A stretch of DNA of 64,000 bases. It comes from Fragilaria crotonensis (lineage: Eukaryota; Bacillariophyta; Fragilariophyceae; Fragilariales; Fragilariaceae). The notes beneath the pieces are model-generated. The model was not told the DNA's origin. It was given only the letters and a program-made list of their open reading frames with translations, and did not search any database. The translations under genes were made by a program, and so were the position numbers. Every line of letters starts with the position of its first letter. Position 1 is the stretch's first letter. The stretch spans positions 1 through 64,000 of the forward strand of contig JAKSYS010000280.1 in assembly GCA_022925895.1 (NCBI GenBank), in the 5' to 3' direction. Below, piece by piece: positions 46,601 through 58,062 of the stretch.

Positions 46601-48612
46601 ACACTGAGGGACGTTTGAGGAATCTCCACTTCATCGTTGGTGTTCGCTGTGGTTGTAGTGTTTTGGTCAGGGCTCGTCATGTGCGTACTTGCGACCTCAC
46701 AGTGAAAACCGGTCACTGGTGGCCTCTTTCCTCTCTGGTTGGCGACTCTGGCGAGAATTTGTGCTTCAGTCAAAGGACACCAGCAGAATCTACCCTTCGC
46801 CAGAAAACGCCCTGGGCTGATGCCCTTCTTAACCAATTCCACAAGATCGGTGGTTGTCATAGTCGGCGATTCTTGCACATACTGAGCCACTAAAGCTTCA
46901 AAGCGGATATTCCCGGGATGTTTTGAGCGCTTCGCCGAAATGACATCATCGTTGCTGCATTCAACTTGACCTACTTTGAGGCTTCTTCGATAGTTCTTCA
47001 CAGAATTTCCGATCATTTTCTTGATTTGCTCCTTGGTTAGTAGCGTAGAACAACCATTCGCATCAGTTCTCAGGAAACGACCAGGCATTATACCTTGTTT
47101 GATGTTTTCAACGATGTCGTTGCAACTCAAGGTTGGTGATACGGAAGCGTACTTGACAATCAACTCCCAGAAGACTTTGGTCCTAGGATGCGACGTTGAC
47201 CTAATGCAATGGACGTCCAAATCTGTTGGTTGCACCGTCCTTGATGGCGTCGCAAGCACAACATCATCAGCACTCGAAACCTCACCCTTGGACGACCTTT
47301 TTCTCTTTTCCCCGCTCGACTTTGTCTTTGAAGGTGAGAGTACTTTTTCCTCACGCGACGTTTCCTCGTCATCACTCACAACGCCTTCTGCAATTTGATA
47401 TGATATTTTGTCAACGGCGACATGAGAAGCACGCCGAGTCGGACGCACGGTTGGACTATCCAACGAAGAAACCTCGCTCTCTTTGTGAGGTGCATCGTAG
47501 GCAGGTTCAACTTCGCTTGCGTTCTTCCTGCTTCTCGTTGTACGCCGCTCATGCCCCGAACCATCTTCCTGTTTCTGGACACGACGTCGCTTTGGTGCAA
47601 CCAATCGATCAGATACCGATGGGGTGCCCATTTCAGGTACGCACTCCTCCGAAGGAAATTCCGTTGATTCCCTTTCTGTATTCTCAAGTTGTTTAACGGT
47701 GTTTCCACTTGGTTGTTGAAGGCCGTTTTCGGAAATTTCAGGAATGGGACCAGGTGTTTCAAGGGCACTCGGTTCTGGCTTCGTAGCCCTTGGCCGACGG
47801 CCACGTTTTGCCTTTACGTTTTCGACTGGTTGTTCTTCCAAGGCGGGGGGATGTTCTTGTTTTGGTGTGGGCCGCCTTTTCCTGCCCTGTCTTACAAGCC
47901 CACAGTCCGGCGCATTAATGTCGCCCTTCGACTGCTCTCCAGAGTCTGAATGCTCAGTGAACGTGTTTGACTTTCTCTTGCGCCTTCGGGTCACAGCAGC
48001 CGTTCCGTTGGAGTGCTTTTTATTCGCTCTAGACGACGACCGAGTTTTCATAGTCATCACGTTGCCTTTATCAGGCTCGGACATGACCTCCGGAGCGGCA
48101 TCAAGGGCATCAACGACCGGAGCGTTGGCACGTTTATTCTCTTTCTCCTGATTTATTACAACCTCGCAAGGTTGATTAACAATTGTTTGTGTTTCGTTCT
48201 CGCCCCATTCCTCGATGATCTCTGTCTCCTGATTTGTCACAACGTCGCACGGTTGCTTTACGATTGTTTGTGTTTCGTTCCCACCCCGTTCATCGATGCT
48301 CTCTGTCTCCTGACTAATTACAACGTCACACGGCTGATTAACAATTGTTTGTGTTTCGTGCTCACACCCTTCATCGATTGAGTCTGTGACTGCCTCAGTC
48401 GAAGACACGGTTACAGGGTTGGAAAGACCAGGTCCCGCATCCGTCGATACGTCCACGTCCATCTCATCAGAATGCTGCGTACCAGGAGACCTGTTTTGGC
48501 CGTTTTCGCCGTTTGTCTCGGCCATCGGTGGATTATTAGTAGCGTCCAGGCCAACTTCACCCTGTTCTACGCTTCGTTGCTCAGAAAAGAATTGACTGAG
48601 GATTCCCAACAT
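43601..48612 (-). CDS. Large JmjC histone demethylase-like protein with tandem DUF6824-like domains and zinc cluster
   Basis: The ATG at 48610-48612 (MLGILSQFFSEQRS) starts a protein of about 1,600 residues. The N-terminal third is acidic and basic low complexity with a threefold 27-residue repeat and AT-hook-like KAKRGRRPRATKP. Two related domains follow at about 47205-46985 (KVFWELIVKY, PGRFLR) and 46930-46725 (HPGNIRFEALVAQY, SPGRFLAKGRFCW). They resemble the DUF6824 domain abundant in diatoms. The JmjC core starts near 45790: GPNLYVTPPGSFTRFHQDG (iron ligands H and D), GTVDSGHLC, SGYNEVVMLRRLP and KPGEHLHIGKGRFHAF (distal H). Short introns interrupt it: 45689-45747, 45541-45606, 45207-45267 and probably 45327-45373. 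A Cys-rich region (YFCKICFQELSNTYLHCSGC; CGKCKVKERCGSC) resembles ZZ and 4CXXC-R1 zinc motifs of KDM3-type enzymes. A nuclear Fe(II)/2-oxoglutarate demethylase is inferred; the substrate lysine is unknown. Confidence 0.82.
46499..46580. repeat. 27-bp tandem repeat, three copies, coding
   Basis: Three head-to-tail units of GCGGCATCCTGTTCAACAAT plus TACT(C/T)TT encode VIVEQDAA(K/R) three times inside the JmjC protein, between the DUF6824-like and JmjC parts. The units are nearly identical, so the expansion is recent and probably varies in length between alleles. Confidence 0.9.
48140..48382. repeat. 81-bp tandem repeat, three copies, coding
   Basis: Three 27-residue units (SIDEGCEHETQTIVNQPCDV and variants starting SIDERGGNE and IIEEWGENE) lie near the N-terminus of the JmjC protein. 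The copies are about 80% alike, older than the 27-bp array in the same gene. Confidence 0.85.
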
Positions 48613-49697
48613 GGACGTCGTTCCTCCGATGACTACTAAATCGTGCACCTTGGATTTTTTTGCTAGCTCTAACCGTGCGGTCAGCGTTTCCTGGCACTCC
48701 GGTCAACTGTTTCACCTGATAAAGTAAAGTATATCCTCGTTCCTCCACAAATGTTCCCCAAACTTTATCACGATCAATACAATGTATCGGTCTGATTTTG
48801 ACTTCGGATTCTGCATATATATGCACATTTCTGAAGGAGGTGGAACGGATCGACTGAATCTACAGCATATGACACCCTGGTAGACCTTGTACTATACCAG
48901 GAACGTGCACGTTTCCCTGTGAGCGCGAAAGTCTGCGCCTCTGAAATTTGAATGCGAGGATCATACTGTTCATGCTAACAGAATCAAGGATGTACAGTGT
49001 ACAGTACACAGTACATAGACAAGGGGCTACTGGTACTACGATGGTGCTGTAGTACATCGTTGTCCGAACTCCAAGTGCAGACACGGAACTCGGAGTATTC
49101 TCCAGTATACTGGAGATTCCAGTATACCAATACTCCGTTTCTAATTTTTTTTTTTAAACAAAAAAATCATTTTCATGTTTGCACGTTGCTGCAAAAGAAA
49201 TCAGGTTAACTGAACAGACAGTGATGTCTCCAGGCAGGATGGTGTTGGAGCTTACTGAATTGATGCCATCGTCTGCCCCTCAAGACAGCGGTATTGCATC
49301 ATCTATTGTACCATCGGAGCAAAAGAGTCAGGAAGATAACATTGTGAAGGCATGCTCAACGCCGGCGTTGGCCATCATTCTGTTCCTGAAATTGAAAACT
49401 TGAAAAACACCTCATTTCGTTTTTGAGAGCATCGTCAAGCTCGGGCTTCGACTTCGCCTCCATGGCAAGCATTGTATCCAATTCAGCTGCACACACTGTA
49501 TCTCGGTAATTCTTTTGTCATCTGGCTACCGGAGACACCCTCCTTCTTGACGACAAGCAGAGTTCTCCTGAATTTTACGAAAACGTAAGTATTGAGACTA
49601 TGTATTAAAACTCACAAAAAAAACGTGTCAAGATGATGACCATACATCAACCTGGAGTTGAGTCCACATCACGCAGGAATGGAGTTCATACCCCTCC
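48613..49697. other. Spacer with GTAC patch, promoter of JmjC gene
   Basis: No gene is recognised. GTAC palindromes cover 48880-49130 (GTACAGTGTACAGTACACAG, CCAGTATACTGGAG). A T-run then A-run at 49145-49168 may be an A/T hairpin. A 74-codon frame at 49179-49403 (+) has no motif. Confidence 0.5.
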
Positions 49698-50709
49698 TCA
49701 CTTGAAAAGGCTCAAAGCAATCTTGTCAGTTACGTAATCTCCGACAAACCGACGAAAGAACATGATGGGTTGGGTGTTGGCACCTCCAACGTAACGAGTC
49801 TTCGGTCTCTTGGCAAGAACTGCATTCGAAATCATGTCTGAGACCACGGATGGATGAGATCCATTGCTCAATAGTTTGACGTATCCCTTGGCCATGGTTT
49901 CATACGCGGTTCCAGTTGACTGTTCAATGAGAGCGGGGGCCATTGAACCATAGAAATCTGTCTCAATCGCTCCAGGTTCAATAATCACAACCTTGATTCC
50001 AAACTGAGCAAGCTCTAATCGCAAGCAGTCAGACCATCCTTCAACTGCATGCTTCACTCCGTGGTACCAAGCTCCTAGAGGAAGGTACACCTTGCCAGCC
50101 TATAGGACAGTGAAACAAATTGTTGAGTTGCAATGTTTCATATTGCTGGTTAATGGACAGCAAGAAAGCAATGAACCAACCTACCATACTAGAAATGTTG
50201 ATGATTTTTCCGCTCCCTTGATTCCTCATGATCGGAATGACGGCCTTGGTGAGAGCTCCCATTCCAAAAAGGCAGACATCAAACTGACGGCGAGCATCAT
50301 CGATGCTGGTATCCTCCACAGAACCATAGAGACCAAAACCTGCATTGTTGATGAGCACATCCAGTCGTCCTTCCTTCTCCATGACCGCCTCTATCCCAGC
50401 GTGTATCGAACTCTCGTCTTGGACATCCATGTTGAGCGCATGCCCTCCCGCCTCGACCAAATCATTCATTTTTTCGACCCGACGAGCAGCTCCATAGACA
50501 ATGTGGCCTTGCTGGATCAAGGACAGGGCAGCATCCTTGCCGATTCCCGACGATGCGCCCGTAAGGAGAATCACTTGAGGGGTGCTGGCTGTGCGTCGCT
50601 TCTTCTTCCTCACCTCAGCCACGAGAGCAATCCAGAGGAGGCCAACGGTAAGGATGACACCCGAGACGATGGCAGGAGAAATGTGGGTGGTTTCGTGCGA
50701 TGTCTTCAT
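49698..50709 (-). CDS. Membrane-anchored short-chain dehydrogenase/reductase
   Basis: This is an NAD(P)-dependent SDR. The ATG at 50707-50709 (MKTSHETTHIS) is followed by one hydrophobic anchor, PAIVSGVILTVGLLWIALVA, then a KKKRR stop-transfer patch, so an ER-type membrane anchor is inferred. The cofactor motif is TGASSGIG, then NMDVQDESS, NNAGFGLYG and IINISSM. The intron 50100-50184 (GTAGGT to TATAG, 85 bp) joins ISSM to AGKVYLPLG. Next comes the catalytic YHGVKHAVEG (YxxxK) and the IEPGAIETDF loop. The C-terminus NTQPIMFFRRFVGDYVTDK is family-like. The spliced length of about 308 residues is normal for classical SDRs. The likely substrates are retinoid, sterol or lipid carbonyls. No frame break. 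Confidence 0.85.
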
Positions 50710-51709
50710 GGTTGAAGGTCCGAGTACCAATGGATTGACGAAACGATGACAAAATAATGAGCGCAGTCCAGAAAGATTGCCACATTTCGGGACAAATATC
50801 ATACGTATGCTTACGCACTCTATTTACCGACAGTTCATTCGAATTCTCAACAAGAATGAAGTGGAAGTTCTTAAAACTCGCAACTACAAGTACCAGTACA
50901 TGTACCATACTGGTACTCGAGGAGCTCGCGAGTACAGTATGCATACAATAGTACTATAGTTCTAAATTATTTACTGCAGTACTTGTACTCGAAACTCGGA
51001 TTACAAGTACAAGTGCTCCATAATACCATAATCCACGAAGTCCATTGCACTGAGTGAGGATGTTCAACAATGGCGGATGGCGGTACAGGGTACAGTTTAC
51101 ACTCTTTTTAATAATTGTAGTACCTACTGTATCATTATGCTTCTCTTTAGGTCTATCATAACAGGTCTCATTAACTACTTCAGAGTAGAGGGAGAGTGGA
51201 CAACAAGAAACATGCAATTATATTACACGCTTGGGTCTCGAGTCTCGAGTCTTGATGGACCAGTACAGTACTCACTGGAAGCTCTACTAATAGAGAGCGT
51301 ATGCATACTACTATCATAGTACCACTCGCTGTACATGTATTCCGTACTTGGCAATCACAATGTGTTGGATGTGGGTGTGCCTTCTGCTGTGTTTACTGTG
51401 TATGGTGTGCATGCTACATCCTTTTCATCGATCTGCTGTTCGTTGAGCATAGCTTACGATGCCCTGGTAATCGCAATCCTATAATAGTAATGGATAGTGT
51501 ATACTCTAGTACCAAACTGCGAGGACTTGGACATGCAATGTCACGATCCTGTTGCGGAATGCTTTGATTGTAAGTTGTACAATCAATTCGATCAAGCACC
51601 AGGACGAGCAGCCACTACATAGCATGCTACTGGCCACAATAAGCTTTATAGCGATTTATTTTCAATTCCCCGAACACTTCAAAGATTGCAAATTCAGACG
51701 CAAAGAAGG
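50710..51709. other. GTAC-rich spacer
   Basis: No gene is seen. GTAC palindromes cover 50885-51330 (AAGTACCAGTACATGTACC, GTACTTGTACTCGAAACTCG). GTCTCGAGTCTCGAGTC occurs at about 51235. The part nearest 50710 should hold the SDR promoter. The rest is unassigned. Confidence 0.5.
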
Positions 51710-52195
51710 TCACTTAACGGCCTTGAGTTCCAAGACAGCCTTCTTGTCGGTGTAAACAGCTGCAAAAGCCTTAGCCAACGGCTTGGACTTGATCGATCCA
51801 ATGCTTCTGTCATTAACTGCAATCGAGAGCTTGCCACCTCCGGTTCCAAAGGCCAAAGAGGTTCCCTTGGAACATCCATTAGGTAGACCCTCCTCCAACA
51901 TGCACTGAAATTTGTCGACAGCTGTCTTATCGGCACATCGGGGTCGGACAGCGTCAGCCGTTGACGAAGCAATCTTCTCTGCAGAGACGCCCATGGCCAT
52001 CTTGAGCAAGAATGTATCCGAGTATTTGCCTAAGGCATAAACCTTGATCGGACCCTTGTAACGGACTCCCATGGCATCCAACGAGCTTCCCTTGTATCGA
52101 TCTGGAAAGCTGATTCCAGTCTTGGGTTCCGTGGCGGCACGAGCCAGAGTTAAATATGCCAATACAAGGAGGAGAAACATTGTTGACTTGATCAT
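51710..52195 (-). CDS. Secreted or ER chalcone isomerase-like protein
   Basis: The ATG at 52193-52195 (MIKSTMFLLLVLAYLTLARA) begins a clean signal peptide, probably cut after ARA. The mature part follows the chalcone-isomerase fold: TGISFPDRYKGSSLDAMG, YKGPIKVYALGKYSDTFLLK, GTGGGKLSIAVNDRSIG, SKPLAKAFAAVYTDKK. Proteins with this fold include true chalcone isomerases and fatty-acid-binding or non-enzymatic relatives; diatoms lack canonical flavonoid synthesis, so a lipid-binding or unknown role is likelier. The total is 161 residues, short for the family. No ASAF motif follows the signal, so plastid import is not indicated. The frame is intact. Confidence 0.72.
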   Translation of the reverse strand: MIKSTMFLLLVLAYLTLARAATEPKTGISFPDRYKGSSLDAMGVRYKGPIKVYALGKYSDTFLLKMAMGVSAEKIASSTADAVRPRCADKTAVDKFQCMLEEGLPNGCSKGTSLAFGTGGGKLSIAVNDRSIGSIKSKPLAKAFAAVYTDKKAVLELKAVK

Positions 52196-52614
52196 CCTTA
52201 TGTCGATGGAACGAGGGCGAATTGTGAGCTGCAAAAACGAGAAGGTTGTCGACACGTCGATCTATTAGACACCTTGACGTATCTTCCACCGAACAGATGA
52301 GCAGACGACGCACCGTCTGTCACGCTGCCAAAATGGATCTTCCCACCAGATGTGCATACCGTGTACTAGTACCGCGTTGGGAGCCTACGAACGGTACTCG
52401 GATTACACCGCCCATCCGCCCATGTGCCGTGAGGTGAGCCGTGAGCCGTGAGCCTTGAGCACATCCATTGATAGCGAAATACTACAAATAGAGTCGTACT
52501 GTACACAGGTATTTGAATATCCGGACTAAAATGTTATAGTACATAGTACATGGTGTATGGGTGTATGATATACATGATGTAAATGATACGAGTCAATCGA
52601 TCACGACAATAGCG
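52196..52614. other. Divergent promoter between CHI-like gene and plastid-type orphan
   Basis: A 419-bp gap between two divergent starts. GTGAGCCGTGAGCCGTGAGCC (three direct copies of GTGAGCC) lies at about 52430-52452. A GTAC patch lies at about 52495-52560. The gap may serve both genes. Confidence 0.5.
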
Positions 52615-53676
52615 ATGTTGCTGCCTCAAACATTGCTCAGAGTGTCGCTTGTTGCGGGTCTTCTGTCTGAGTCCGAAGGATTCATTGCAAATAAACATCA
52701 AATAAAGCAGCGAAAGGGGCTTTGCCGACCCTCGAGCAACGAAAATCAACAAGATGAGTCCACGTTGGGTATCATAAAGAAGTTCATGGGTGTCGAGCCG
52801 TTATCTCCATCGCCAGAGCTCATGATTCGACCCACACGACGTGGTCTCTCCGGGTTTTCAACTGACGAAGAACTTGGATTTGTGGCCATCCTGACCTCTG
52901 CCGATCGAAAACGATCTACTCATGTCGTCGTCTCGCCACTTGATAAGATGGAAGTCCGATCAGCGGAAGCTCTTTGCATGGTCCAACTTTCTGGTGGGAT
53001 GGATCTTGGAACCGCCGTTCTGCCTCCTGATCTTTTGAGCGAGATTGTTGCAGACGAGCTGGAAGTAGAGGGCGGTGAGATTCGACAGCGATTGCAGCTC
53101 CAGGCAGTCCGCGCAGTTCCAAACGATCCGGATCAAATCCAACTTGAGCAGAGCAGCGCGTCCGCACCACAATCCGTTGTACCCTCGACACCAGAACGTG
53201 ACTCCAAACTTGAGAAGGATGTGGTCAAGTTTATGTCGTCTGTCAGGAACCTTCCGGGTCTCTCGGGGTGTACTCCGGATCAAGTGCTTGCGGCGATGCG
53301 CCAACACTCGGACGAAACTGGCAATCTCAACCGAGCGGGGTTTTCCGCCGTTCTCGATACATTACGACGAGGATTGACGGCTCCGATGACATCTAGGGTC
53401 AAGTTTGAATTGGTCGTTGTGATTGATGAAGCGGAGCAGCTCGTGATTGAGGTCCCGTCAGCATTCCAAGCGTTGGGTTTGGCTCTAAGATACAACAAAG
53501 AAGTGCAAGTTTCAACCGACATTGATTTTGACATGGACACGCTGAAGATAATAACTCGATTTCCAAAGTTTCGACACTTTGAAGAGTTGCAAGAAGACGC
53601 CAGGATTATGGATGGCTTCATCCCAAACATGTATTCGAAAGCCCGAACGCTGAGAGCGGACGATCGCCAGCAATGA
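52615..53676 (+). CDS. Orphan protein with plastid-type pre-sequence
   Basis: The ATG at 52615 (MLLPQTLLRVSLVAGLLSESEGF) begins a 353-residue intron-less protein. A hydrophobic signal is followed by SEGFIANKHQIKQRKG, resembling the ASAF-like plastid site and a basic transit region. The mature part has two segments. The first is LGFVAILTSADRKRSTHVVVSPLDKME, then a helix-rich linker. The second runs from GCTPDQVLAAMRQHSDETGN to VKFELVVVIDEAEQLVIEVPS and LKIITRFPKFRHFEEL. The first piece of the second segment looks EF-hand- or helical-bundle-like without calcium ligands. I recognise no known family. It is divergent from the CHI-like gene. Confidence 0.6.
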   Translation: MLLPQTLLRVSLVAGLLSESEGFIANKHQIKQRKGLCRPSSNENQQDESTLGIIKKFMGVEPLSPSPELMIRPTRRGLSGFSTDEELGFVAILTSADRKRSTHVVVSPLDKMEVRSAEALCMVQLSGGMDLGTAVLPPDLLSEIVADELEVEGGEIRQRLQLQAVRAVPNDPDQIQLEQSSASAPQSVVPSTPERDSKLEKDVVKFMSSVRNLPGLSGCTPDQVLAAMRQHSDETGNLNRAGFSAVLDTLRRGLTAPMTSRVKFELVVVIDEAEQLVIEVPSAFQALGLALRYNKEVQVSTDIDFDMDTLKIITRFPKFRHFEELQEDARIMDGFIPNMYSKARTLRADDRQQ

Positions 53677-54593
53677 CGATACGCCGTTTCTGTATTGTGA
53701 TACCTGGTGCCAGGGTGTTGCCCCTGTCGCGAGTCATTTCGCGAACAGAAATCATGGCTCTTCTTTCATGACTTTCACAGAGAACGTCACCTATGGGCTT
53801 TGACCCCAAAGCGACCCTGCTGCACAAATCGTGGTGCAGATTTGAGGAGAGAAGTAACTCACCTCAAGGCATGTCGTTACCATAACTTCACGCGCAGCCA
53901 CTTTTACAATGACCAATGAACATACGTTGTTTAGATCGTTCATTTACGTTATCAAAACCTCCACACCAGCGTCTTCTATCATCGTACATGCTCCGCCGGT
54001 GGGTCGTTAGCATAACTATCAATGCTATGATACTCGGAGTAACGGTATTTGTTTTGCTCGGTGGACACGTGGACGTGGACACACATATGCTCATACTCTG
54101 TGTACTGTACCTCGTACCAGTACCGAACTGCCATCCAACATCAAACCCGTACGGTATGACAGACCAGTAGTACTTGATACTTCAGTACTCCTACTACAAG
54201 GACATTGTCGTATGATATCATGATAAACGACATACGTAAGAGAGCGGCACAAGTACAAGTACTGTAGTATTATAGCGGAACGGCGTATGCACAGTAAACA
54301 TGCTACTCAGTATGTCGTACTCGGGTATGTCTGTCATCCACAGAAAGACAGAGAAGACACCCCAAGAAACCTCAGAAGCTGTTCGTGGAAAATCGCAGGC
54401 ACCACTCCATGACGCCTGGAAGCCAGCCATTGATTGGTATAGTACCAGGCAAGTCCAAGGTCCAAGTACGCCACCGACGTTCTTTCTTTCGTCACTGCTT
54501 TTGGGGACTGGGGGCGTGCGAAACAATCTGGTCGCTGCTGATACACTACAAGAGTAGTTCATCTTTCTACTTCATCAATGCTCTAGCGTTATC
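53677..54593. other. GTAC-rich spacer
   Basis: No gene is seen in about 900 bp. GTAC palindromes are dense at 54095-54290 (GTACTGTACCTCGTACCAGTACC). Open frames on both strands in 54300-54600 lack motifs. The promoter of the following gene should be in the last part. Confidence 0.5.
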
Positions 54594-57500
54594 ATGACAA
54601 GCAGTATTTCTCTCCTTCGCGATGCCCTCTCCAAGTCATTGGAATCAACAGCGTCGTCGACCCCCACCAAACACAAGAAGCATGTGACCTACTGTGGTTA
54701 TTGTTACTTCGCCAATGGCAGTTGGCAAATTCGCTTTAAGCCATACGGCGTTTCCGTCAGCGTAGGTGTGCTGGGCGGTAATCAAGCTGTTCCCACGACA
54801 CACAATCCGTCACAATGGTTGGGACGACTAGACCTAGATGCGAGCACAGATGATGTTGAAAAAGACAGAGTACCACCGGCCGATCTGGTCCTGATTGTGC
54901 TCAAGAGGGCCGAATTGCGCAATGTTTTGCAATTGACACGGAAACAAGTGGAGCATGGTCGAAAGCAGTTTCAGAAACTACTAGTCGTCAAGCTGCGAGA
55001 CGAAACAGAATTTGACATGGCGCCAGTTTTGAGAGAAATTCTAGGGGAAGACCAACTGTGCAAGCACAGGACGCTGGCAATGTTGGATTATGCTCTTGCT
55101 TACATAAAATCGACATCATTTCCGGGCTTACAGATGCATGTTGACGGCTGGAAGTTGACGCTTTCAGGTAAACCAATGCTAGACACTGAGTATCAGGATG
55201 TTGAGCCAGTAAAGAATTTCGTCACAGCCTGCCTCAACCCAGGTACTGAGAAGTCAAATCAGGATTATGCCGAGAAATTGACTAACGATTGCCGACAAGT
55301 GGCCGGGGCTGCAACTTGTGAGAGTTCGTCTGAAACACCTCGGTCAGCCATGGACATCACAACGCCATTTGGTGTCGCGATGAAGGGTTTGCAAGTGCGA
55401 TTTCTGATGGACGAGCAGCCGATGCTGAGAACTCCTCCATCGCGGCGTCAGTTGATAAGCATATCTCCGGGCAATGGCGTTTCTATGATCGTCGAAAAAA
55501 GCGACGAACAAGTTACTGACCGTGATGTTGGGTCAGGATCCGACCGTCGGATAGTCGCTGCCCCTCGCAGCGTGACAGAGACAACAGGTGGGTCACGCGA
55601 TTTAGAGGCTGAAATTTCGCCTCCATCTAGAAACTGCGGCGAATTCGAAGAGCTTTATAAAACGTGCAAGCCGGGCATCGAATCTCCAGGCCAGGAGGAT
55701 GGGGTTGTTCGCGTGCCTGTAAACCACGTCGAATTACAAGGCGTCAGTAGGAAGGAACAATGTCAAAACGCTGATCTTGAAGCAACTACTGCGACACCCA
55801 TCTGCGACAGGGAGGAACCTGAAGAGAAAGTCCAACCCTCTGGATATGCCGTGCCACCAGAAAGCGCTGACTCGACGGCCATCCCAACAAATGCTGGCAA
55901 GGTCGACAGTTGTGCCGTCGAAGTCGACCCTGAAATACAAAGAAAGTTCACTGAAAATGGAGCGAAGACGCCTGATATCGAGTCTCACGGCAGCGCTGCG
56001 AGTGGAATCATTGGTTACGAGGTTACTGAGAAGTTATCTGATCGCGTGCGTGGGAGTACATTGGAGGACCGCGCAAACAGTGGTGGCGAGGCAATGATAT
56101 CAACTCGGAGTGCACACGAAAATGGGAGGGTCGAGACTGAACTGAAGCCAGAATACATATCAGGTTTCCTGAAGCGACTTTCGAACGAAGGGAATGAATC
56201 GGGCTTCATTTCTCCTGGCGATATTGGGCTGTACGTTGAGAACGCATTGATATCACCTCAATTGTTGACAGATTACTCTGTTGAGTCTGGAGCAATCGAA
56301 CCGGAATTCAATGACTGCTTGGGAGAAGGTCATTTTGCTACTGCTAGCGATGCTGCAGAAATTCTCGCACTCACATCCAACGGAAGTTTCGACATTCAAG
56401 ATGATGACGGTCGGCATGATCACGTTCTCGTAGGGGATGGCCACGTGGATCAGATGGAGATGTGCGAGCTTCGAGAACCGATCGAGGTCGTGCGAGCCCC
56501 CTCTATTGATGAGACACCTGCCGAAATCATTGAGGAAGCAACCTCCGCCACTTATCCCGTTGAAAACGAGTGCCACGATACAATGCAAGTTGGAAACATA
56601 CATCCGGGTTTGACGCCCAAATCGTTGGTGCCCTTTGACGACTCGCAAACTACATTGGAGGATGCAAATCGCATTCAAGAAAATGTTAGGACTGCAGTCC
56701 ACCTGGATGAGTTTCCAGATAATAATTTGCGATCACCGAGTGGCACTACCCTCCCTCAAGACAATGATCGCGGTGTGACTTATGCCGATCGTGTTCATGT
56801 TCTTCTTCGCTGCCGGTGGAGGTTGTGTCTTCTGCTCCTCCTACTGAAGATATCCCAACCGATAAGCATCCAGAAGCCGAAACTGTGATTTCTATCACGG
56901 CTCAAGAGAAACAAGCTGTGCATGCTTCAACATCGCGTCCCATGACCCGATCGCGAAAAGTCTTGGATGAAGGTGTCATCTCCGCTGGGGTTCAATCAAA
57001 GAAAAGGAAACATGACGAAGTCGTTGTTTCGGATATAATACCAACCCGTCGATCTGCTCGGCTGGAAAAAAGTAAACTTTCGGAGGAACCAGCGACGCGC
57101 GAAGAATCTCAAGGTGACGTCGAAGTCCAGCCAAGAAAAGGTAGCCGAAACGCCAAGGCACCAAAGGATTGCGAAGACAGCTTGGTGTCGCCTCGTACTG
57201 GAAAGAATCGCGCATTATTCTCCGATGGTAAGCTCAAAACGAATCCGACACCACGTGCCATTCTTGCGCGCCGGTCGATTCCCCGGCGGCCTGCGTTATC
57301 TCAAGAGTCAAAAGGACCCAAGTGGACGAAGCTTGACCACAAGATGATTATCTCAGACTACGTGTATGGTGGCAATGCTTCTTTGCCTTTCGGCGACTCC
57401 ATCCAGTCGGCTCTAAGCGCAGTAGAGTCAGAGCTTGACAAGCTTGCTCCTACTCTCGAAACGCCAGAATCTATCGAAGAGGAGCAAGCATACAATCGTT

Positions 57501-57997
57501 CAATTCGAAGCCGTGCTCGGTTGATGTATTCCGAGAAGGCTGTTAGAGAGAAGGAAAAGCTTCAATTTGAGGAACAACTGAGACTTTTCCAGATTCAGCA
57601 GCGCAATATGAAGAAATCGCCAGAGCAACTGGAGTATGAAGAATTTCAGATTAGGCAGATTTGCTACGACGGCGGCGATGAATTTGAGTGCGATTGCGGG
57701 ATTGAGGGATGCCGTCTTTGTGCTTCCGCAACAGACTTTATTCCAACATCTGAAGGCATAATCGATGCTCCAGCCGTTCGCCCTAGCAATGTCACAGACA
57801 GCTGGAGGGAGTATACCATCGAGGAGGAGCCTGAGCTAACTGGATTCGGCGTGAAGGGGATTGGTGCACCCACCTCAAGCAAGCGACGCAGAACAAGTCG
57901 CCGCTCTCAGCGATCCTCCAGTAATAGATGTGGACTCATGCTTCTTGAAATGAAGCACACTCTTGCCTTTCTTGACAAGTACAACCGAGGATATTAA
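54594..57997 (+). CDS. Large orphan, probably nuclear protein, one frame slip
   Basis: The ATG at 54594 (MTSSISLLRDALSKSLEST) starts a frame to 56888. A second frame from about 56800 continues as SLPVEVVSSAPPTEDIPTDK to the stop at 57997. The two overlap and both look coding; the jump near 56800 has no intron signal, so one gene of about 1,130 residues is inferred. An N-terminal folded region (TYCGYCYFANGSWQIRFKPY, ADLVLIVLKRAELRNVLQLT) precedes a long disordered acidic middle. The C-terminal part has nuclear signals (QSKKRKHDEVV, PTRRSARLEKSK, SKRRRTSRRSQRSSSN) and a Cys cluster (DGGDEFECDCGIEGCRLC). I do not recognise the family. A chromatin-related role is a guess from the signals only. 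Confidence 0.6.
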
Positions 57998-58062
57998 CAA
58001 GTTGCTAATATAAATCCTAAGTATACGTGCTTGTGCTTTCCATATGCATCAAATGCAAAATC

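Noticed and set aside
49179-49403. 74-residue open frame (+)
   Set aside because: No motif, short, alone in a spacer.
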